Of a stretch of DNA of 21,400 nt, positions 18,000 to 21,400 are shown piece after piece. Position 1 is the stretch's first letter, and each line of letters opens with the position of its first letter. The notes under the pieces are model-generated. The model was not told where the DNA came from, made no database searches, and was given only the letters and a program-made list of their open reading frames with translations. Source of the DNA: Elysia marginata (Eukaryota > Mollusca > Gastropoda > Plakobranchidae); NCBI GenBank assembly GCA_019649035.1, contig BMAT01012358.1:188581-209980 (forward strand), written 5' to 3'. Position numbers and translations under genes: made by a program.

Positions 18000-18691
18000 C
18001 AAGATAAGATAATTTGGCATGATGAAAGGGACTGAGATGAATACCGCTTAGTTTGACATTTATGATCCCTACTCAGTCACAGAAACACATTATACATAGG
18101 TACTACGAAGACTGCATTAACGCGTTATAACCAACGAAATATTATGACAAAAGTAAGGCCCTCCGCTTCCTATCTCTGTATGCCTCTGTCTCTCCTTCAC
18201 TCCCGATCGCGGGAATGAAAGCTACACTGGACTTCAGAAACTGTAGGTGATGTCTCGACTCCCTAGATTTAGCCTCGCTATATCTAGAACAAATAAAAAT
18301 GGAGAAGTAACTATTTGGCGCGGCCATTTATCAATAATAATTGGAAAAGAAAACTTTGTCAAAGGTCTATAGGATTCTATAGATTTAAAGACTTCAACAG
18401 CGAATCGTAATATCACAGGCTCTCATCACAGAGAACAACAGAGGCCAAGAAAGCCAACAGTACTGCCAGTCTGCTTCATTGAATGATTTCCGAATCTTCC
18501 AAATTTCGTCTTATTCGAAACTTTGAGGGGGTATCAAGCATTGCGATAGGGTCAAGGCTTTCAAAAATAACCCAGTCAATGACATCATAGACGCTCTTTA
18601 GTATTTATAGCTTCAGGGTTTACAACTTTACCTACAGAAGTCTAGATCTAGTGGAATTTCATTTCCGCCTCCCGGTCTTTGTATTCTTACT

Positions 18692-18694
<3 letters not shown>
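18000..18694. other. Intergenic stretch without recognised content
   Basis: No coding, tRNA-like or inverted-repeat signal was recognised. A TCTAGATCTAG word occurs near 18642, as in the far left flank. Confidence 0.5.

Positions 18695-18741
<47 letters not shown>
18695..18741. repeat. (CT)n microsatellite
   Basis: About 23 uninterrupted CT dinucleotides. No higher-order interruptions, unlike the tract in intron 9, so it is a likely length-variable locus. Confidence 0.95.
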
Positions 18742-18744
<3 letters not shown>

Positions 18745-20130
18745 TTTATTATGACAGTCTTGGATTCTTAGACGCTTAGAATCCATTAATAGAAAGAAAA
18801 CCATTCCTTGAAATAAGCATTTTAAGTGTGTTTTTTCTTTCATTCTTCGTGGGAAGCTAGTCTTTGTCTATTAAAAGTCTTTTCACTATGTCGCCTTTCC
18901 ACGTCGGTGAACTGCAGCTTGTCTGAGATAGATCGACTAGATGCAATTCTAAAGCATACACGTGTTGAGGTTCATTTGACTCAAAGATAGCTCAAGAATT
19001 TGTTTCCCTCTACTGCAAGTATACATGACATTTTTTATTTCTTGTATATGTAAAACTAATTGTAAACAAAATCTTACCATGATAAAACGCCCACGCGCAA
19101 ACAAAATCTTCTAATTTTTATTGATATGAAACCAATCAGAGAGTAAGTATAAATTCTAAATTCAGATACCTTAATAAAACCAACCGTAATACCAACTCAC
19201 CGTCAACCTTAAATTTTTAAAGATAAAAACCTGACCTGACGCTGTGGCAATACTTTAACTTAAGTAAATCTTGCCCGGTTCAGCTTCTTCATAATTATAC
19301 ACCCCCACCTTCCATTTAAGATTAGACCATACATTTTTAACAGATTTTGTTGATGGAGAATAATTAATTAAAAAATAAGGATTATTGTCTACTTCCATCA
19401 CTGAAGCTACAACAATAGAATGCGTTTGGACATGTCGCAAAAGTGGCACTCACTTCAAAATCATCGTTCATGTAGGCGTGGCTGAACTGAGACTAAGAGA
19501 CAATGATCTTCTCACAACGGCTTTGCTTTTTTGTCTGGTTATACCGCAAACCTGTGTGGACACTTTAATCCATGTTGTTATAACAATGAAGCAAGCCACG
19601 CAAACATTAAAATTAAATTTTAATCAAGACCTTGACAAAAAAATTTATAAAGAAGTGGGGAGGCTAGAAGAAAGCATTGCAAAAGCTCACCAACATTGAC
19701 ATAGCCTTTGCTTATCTTTATGTCGGTTTAGTTCACAAATCTTATTGATTGTTTAAATCCCTTTTGATATAGCAGCTGAGAAATTTGGCTCAAATTACCA
19801 ATCTAAATACGATAAATAGTCCATACATATTATGGGGCAAAAATATCCGGCCCAGCTTGGATCCACTTATAGAACCGCTGGTGTTTGCGCAATGATGTTT
19901 TGCTAGTTTTTTTTCTTTGAGTCTGACCAGAGACCTATTAATTAACACACCTCACTTTAACTGCTGTTTACAAAGTTTGTTGAGGTTGGAAAATACAGGA
20001 TAAGGTATCTTGGCGTTTTGTTTTCTATGTCTTGAGGAATTATAAAACATTTTTCAAGTTTTCATCTACCAAGGTGCGTGGCAGTTTGTGGTGAGGACGT
20101 TGATACTTAAAATTTATTTAAGATTTTTAA
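18742..20130. other. Intergenic stretch, no gene supported
   Basis: Short overlapping open frames at 19255-19449 (minus) and 19385-19699 (plus) have no recognised domains. The plus one contains a hydrophobic stretch (LLTTALLFCLVIPQTCV) and a Lys-rich helix. Neither shows convincing start context, flanking splice sites or neighbours. Confidence 0.45.
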
Positions 20131-20134
20131 AAAA

Positions 20135-20195
20135 TGCGCTTAAGAGGTCGGATCATAATAGTCATGATGCGGGTTCGAATCCTGCTCTGTTCACT
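20135..20195 (+). repeat. tRNA-like relic, probably a SINE head
   Basis: GCGGGTTCGAATCCTGC forms a near-perfect T-arm and B box (20172-20182 core). Upstream GCGCTTAAGAGGTCGGATC could be the decayed D-arm/A-box side. No closed acceptor stem or convincing anticodon arm exists, so this is not a functional tRNA gene. It differs in sequence from both SINE families elsewhere in the window. Confidence 0.5.
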
Positions 20196-20254
20196 TTGTC
20201 TTGTCCGTTGCTAGATCTAAGGATATGATCGTCTTTCTTTACTCCCATAATGGT

Positions 20255-20482
20255 GCGCTTTTGTCGCTTCTTTTTCTTCTCCTACTGCTACTACACGAAT
20301 GCCTTTTATTTTTAATGCAAGCTTATTGCTACTATTAAAACTGACTTTTTGTTCTTCTTTCTCATTCTTTTCTTCTACATGCCCCTTTCTTCTCCTTTTA
20401 CTTGTTCTTCTTGCGCTCCTTGTTCTTTTAGTAATAGTTATTGCTGCTACTGCTATTGTAGTCGTTTCTTATTCTTCTTTCT
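20255..20482. repeat. Degenerate pyrimidine-rich CTT/CTA/CTG tract
   Basis: Long runs of TTCTTCT-like and GCTACT-like triplets on the plus strand. The hydrophobic Leu/Phe/Ser translation (for example LLLLLVLLALLVLL) follows from the repeat and is not evidence of a membrane protein. Confidence 0.6.
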
Positions 20483-21097
20483 AAATACTTATTTGTGTAT
20501 TTCCACCATTTTTTTTAATCTGACTTTTCTGTACTTCCCTTTTTACAGCTAATTTTCTTGCCTCCAAATATTAAAAAATGGTTGAGTCGACCTTTGCATT
20601 TCTCTACACGCGCACGCGTATCGAAAACGTTTCTTTCGTCATACCAACGTCTGCATAAAAAAAGCTTAGAGTTGGCGTGAGAATCAGAATGTACATCTTA
20701 TTATAAATTTTTTTTGCTAGACGAATTAGTCCCCGTTTGTAAATAACTGCATGTAATGCAAACATCAAGAAGGTTGCTGAACCTTTCATCATAATTTCCT
20801 ATGTTAGTTAATACGCTATCATTCACGTGTTGGGTTTCAAAGTACTAACGTTGGGAAGTGTGGGAAAATCTCTACTTCATCACAATTTCGAAGCGTGTAA
20901 GTATTGCTCCTATAGGGTGCAAATAAACAAAGCAATGCTGATAAGAATCTACGAATAAATAGTAGATTAAACAAAACATGAGTGAGCTATAATACCAAGA
21001 CTGCCAAAAGATGTAGCTCGCGATACTATAGACTACAACACTAATTATCGTTAATTACAATGATCGCCGTAACCTACTTCTAGTTCAGTCACAGTCA

Positions 21098-21124
21098 TTT
21101 GATTGCGCAGTTGCCGCCATCACG
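21098..21124 (+). repeat. Fragment resembling the family-2 SINE tail
   Basis: CATTTGATTGCGCAGTTGCC matches the 3' part of the SINE copies near 6045 (reverse) and 16119 almost base for base, but no head or body precedes it. It may be a 5'-truncated SINE or the donor tail shared with another element. Confidence 0.45.
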
Positions 21125-21325
21125 ACTTATTCCTATCTCTAGATCTACGAGGCATACCTTGATTCCTTGAAATGTTATCGTTTGTTCTCTGTGTGTGTTA
21201 ATTGGACGAAGTGTTAGTGCGCTTCCGGTTTCAAAGGTTGCTTGTGGTTCGATTTGCATCTTCCCGCTTGAGGTTGGTTTACACGGCAGATTTTAGAACA
21301 GAAAATCAGAATGATATTTTCGCAG

Positions 21326-21359
21326 TGGAATCAGAATGAAAATTTCTATTCTGATTTCC
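21326..21359. repeat. Imperfect hairpin near the window end
   Basis: GGAATCAGAAT and ATTCTGATTTCC are inverted with one bulged base and a short loop between them. A related CAGAAAATCAGAATG lies 25 bases upstream. This could be the end of an inverted-repeat element cut off by the window. Confidence 0.45.
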
Positions 21360-21400
21360 ACCTAGTACCCCCACCCCTTCCCCCCTTTTTTCCTTTTTTT

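Noticed and set aside
19255-19699. Gene formed by overlapping opposite-strand frames
   Set aside because: No recognised domain, no conserved-looking start and only a 47-base possible intron; evidence is too thin.
20135-20195. Functional tRNA gene
   Set aside because: Only the T-arm/B box is good; acceptor stem and anticodon arm do not close.
20299-20552. Small hydrophobic membrane protein
   Set aside because: The hydrophobic translation comes from CTT/CTG-rich simple sequence.
1-21400. Retrovirus-like, Polinton-like or other capsid-bearing fossil
   Set aside because: No long terminal repeats, protease, integrase, capsid or envelope-like stretches were recognised on either strand.

Overview
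The window is animal nuclear DNA and is most consistent with a mollusc, perhaps a heterobranch gastropod. It is AT-rich, has one intron-rich gene with GT-AG introns, several tRNA-derived SINE copies, frequent AGATCTAGATC-type words and long CT tracts. The species assignment is inference only. I see no bacterial-style operon, no CRISPR array, no rRNA and no recognisable retrovirus-like or Polinton-like fossil.

The left 60% (about 1.4-14.5 kb) holds one plus-strand gene that can be rebuilt from start to stop. Ten coding exons with canonical splice sites join to exactly 1935 nt (644 codons plus stop), with every intron phase matching. The product is a leucine-rich-repeat protein, best described as LRRC63-like. 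It has a long, low-complexity, basic/proline-rich N-terminal half, then five complete and one partial LRRs of exactly 23 residues (conserved Leu at 413, 436, 459, 482, 505, 528), and finally a C-terminal module with the spacing C-x2-C-x30-C-x3-C (residues 587-625). A TATA-like box lies at 1236, and candidate poly(A) signals lie at 13597 and 14475.

The introns carry most of the repeats. There is a SINE with a tRNA-like head in intron 3, copies of a second tRNA-derived SINE in introns 5 and 6, and a 280-bp tandem duplication in intron 7 that creates a strong competing splice acceptor. Intron 9 holds a pogo/Tigger-like DNA transposon with TA target duplications (interior mostly an assembly gap, 10360-10984), a recent 91-bp tandem duplication and a CT-rich array. 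An older dispersed repeat occurs at 0.7, 7.3 and 11.1 kb.

The right third (14.5-21.4 kb) is intergenic and repeat-rich. A SINE sits between two ~75-bp direct repeats (15.87-16.24 kb). Next come a 37-bp minisatellite, an array of three diverged ~161-bp units, a 5'-truncated LINE tail with a perfect 12-bp target duplication (17.29-17.53 kb), a segment open on both strands that I cannot identify, CT tracts and a tRNA-like relic. No second gene can be supported there.
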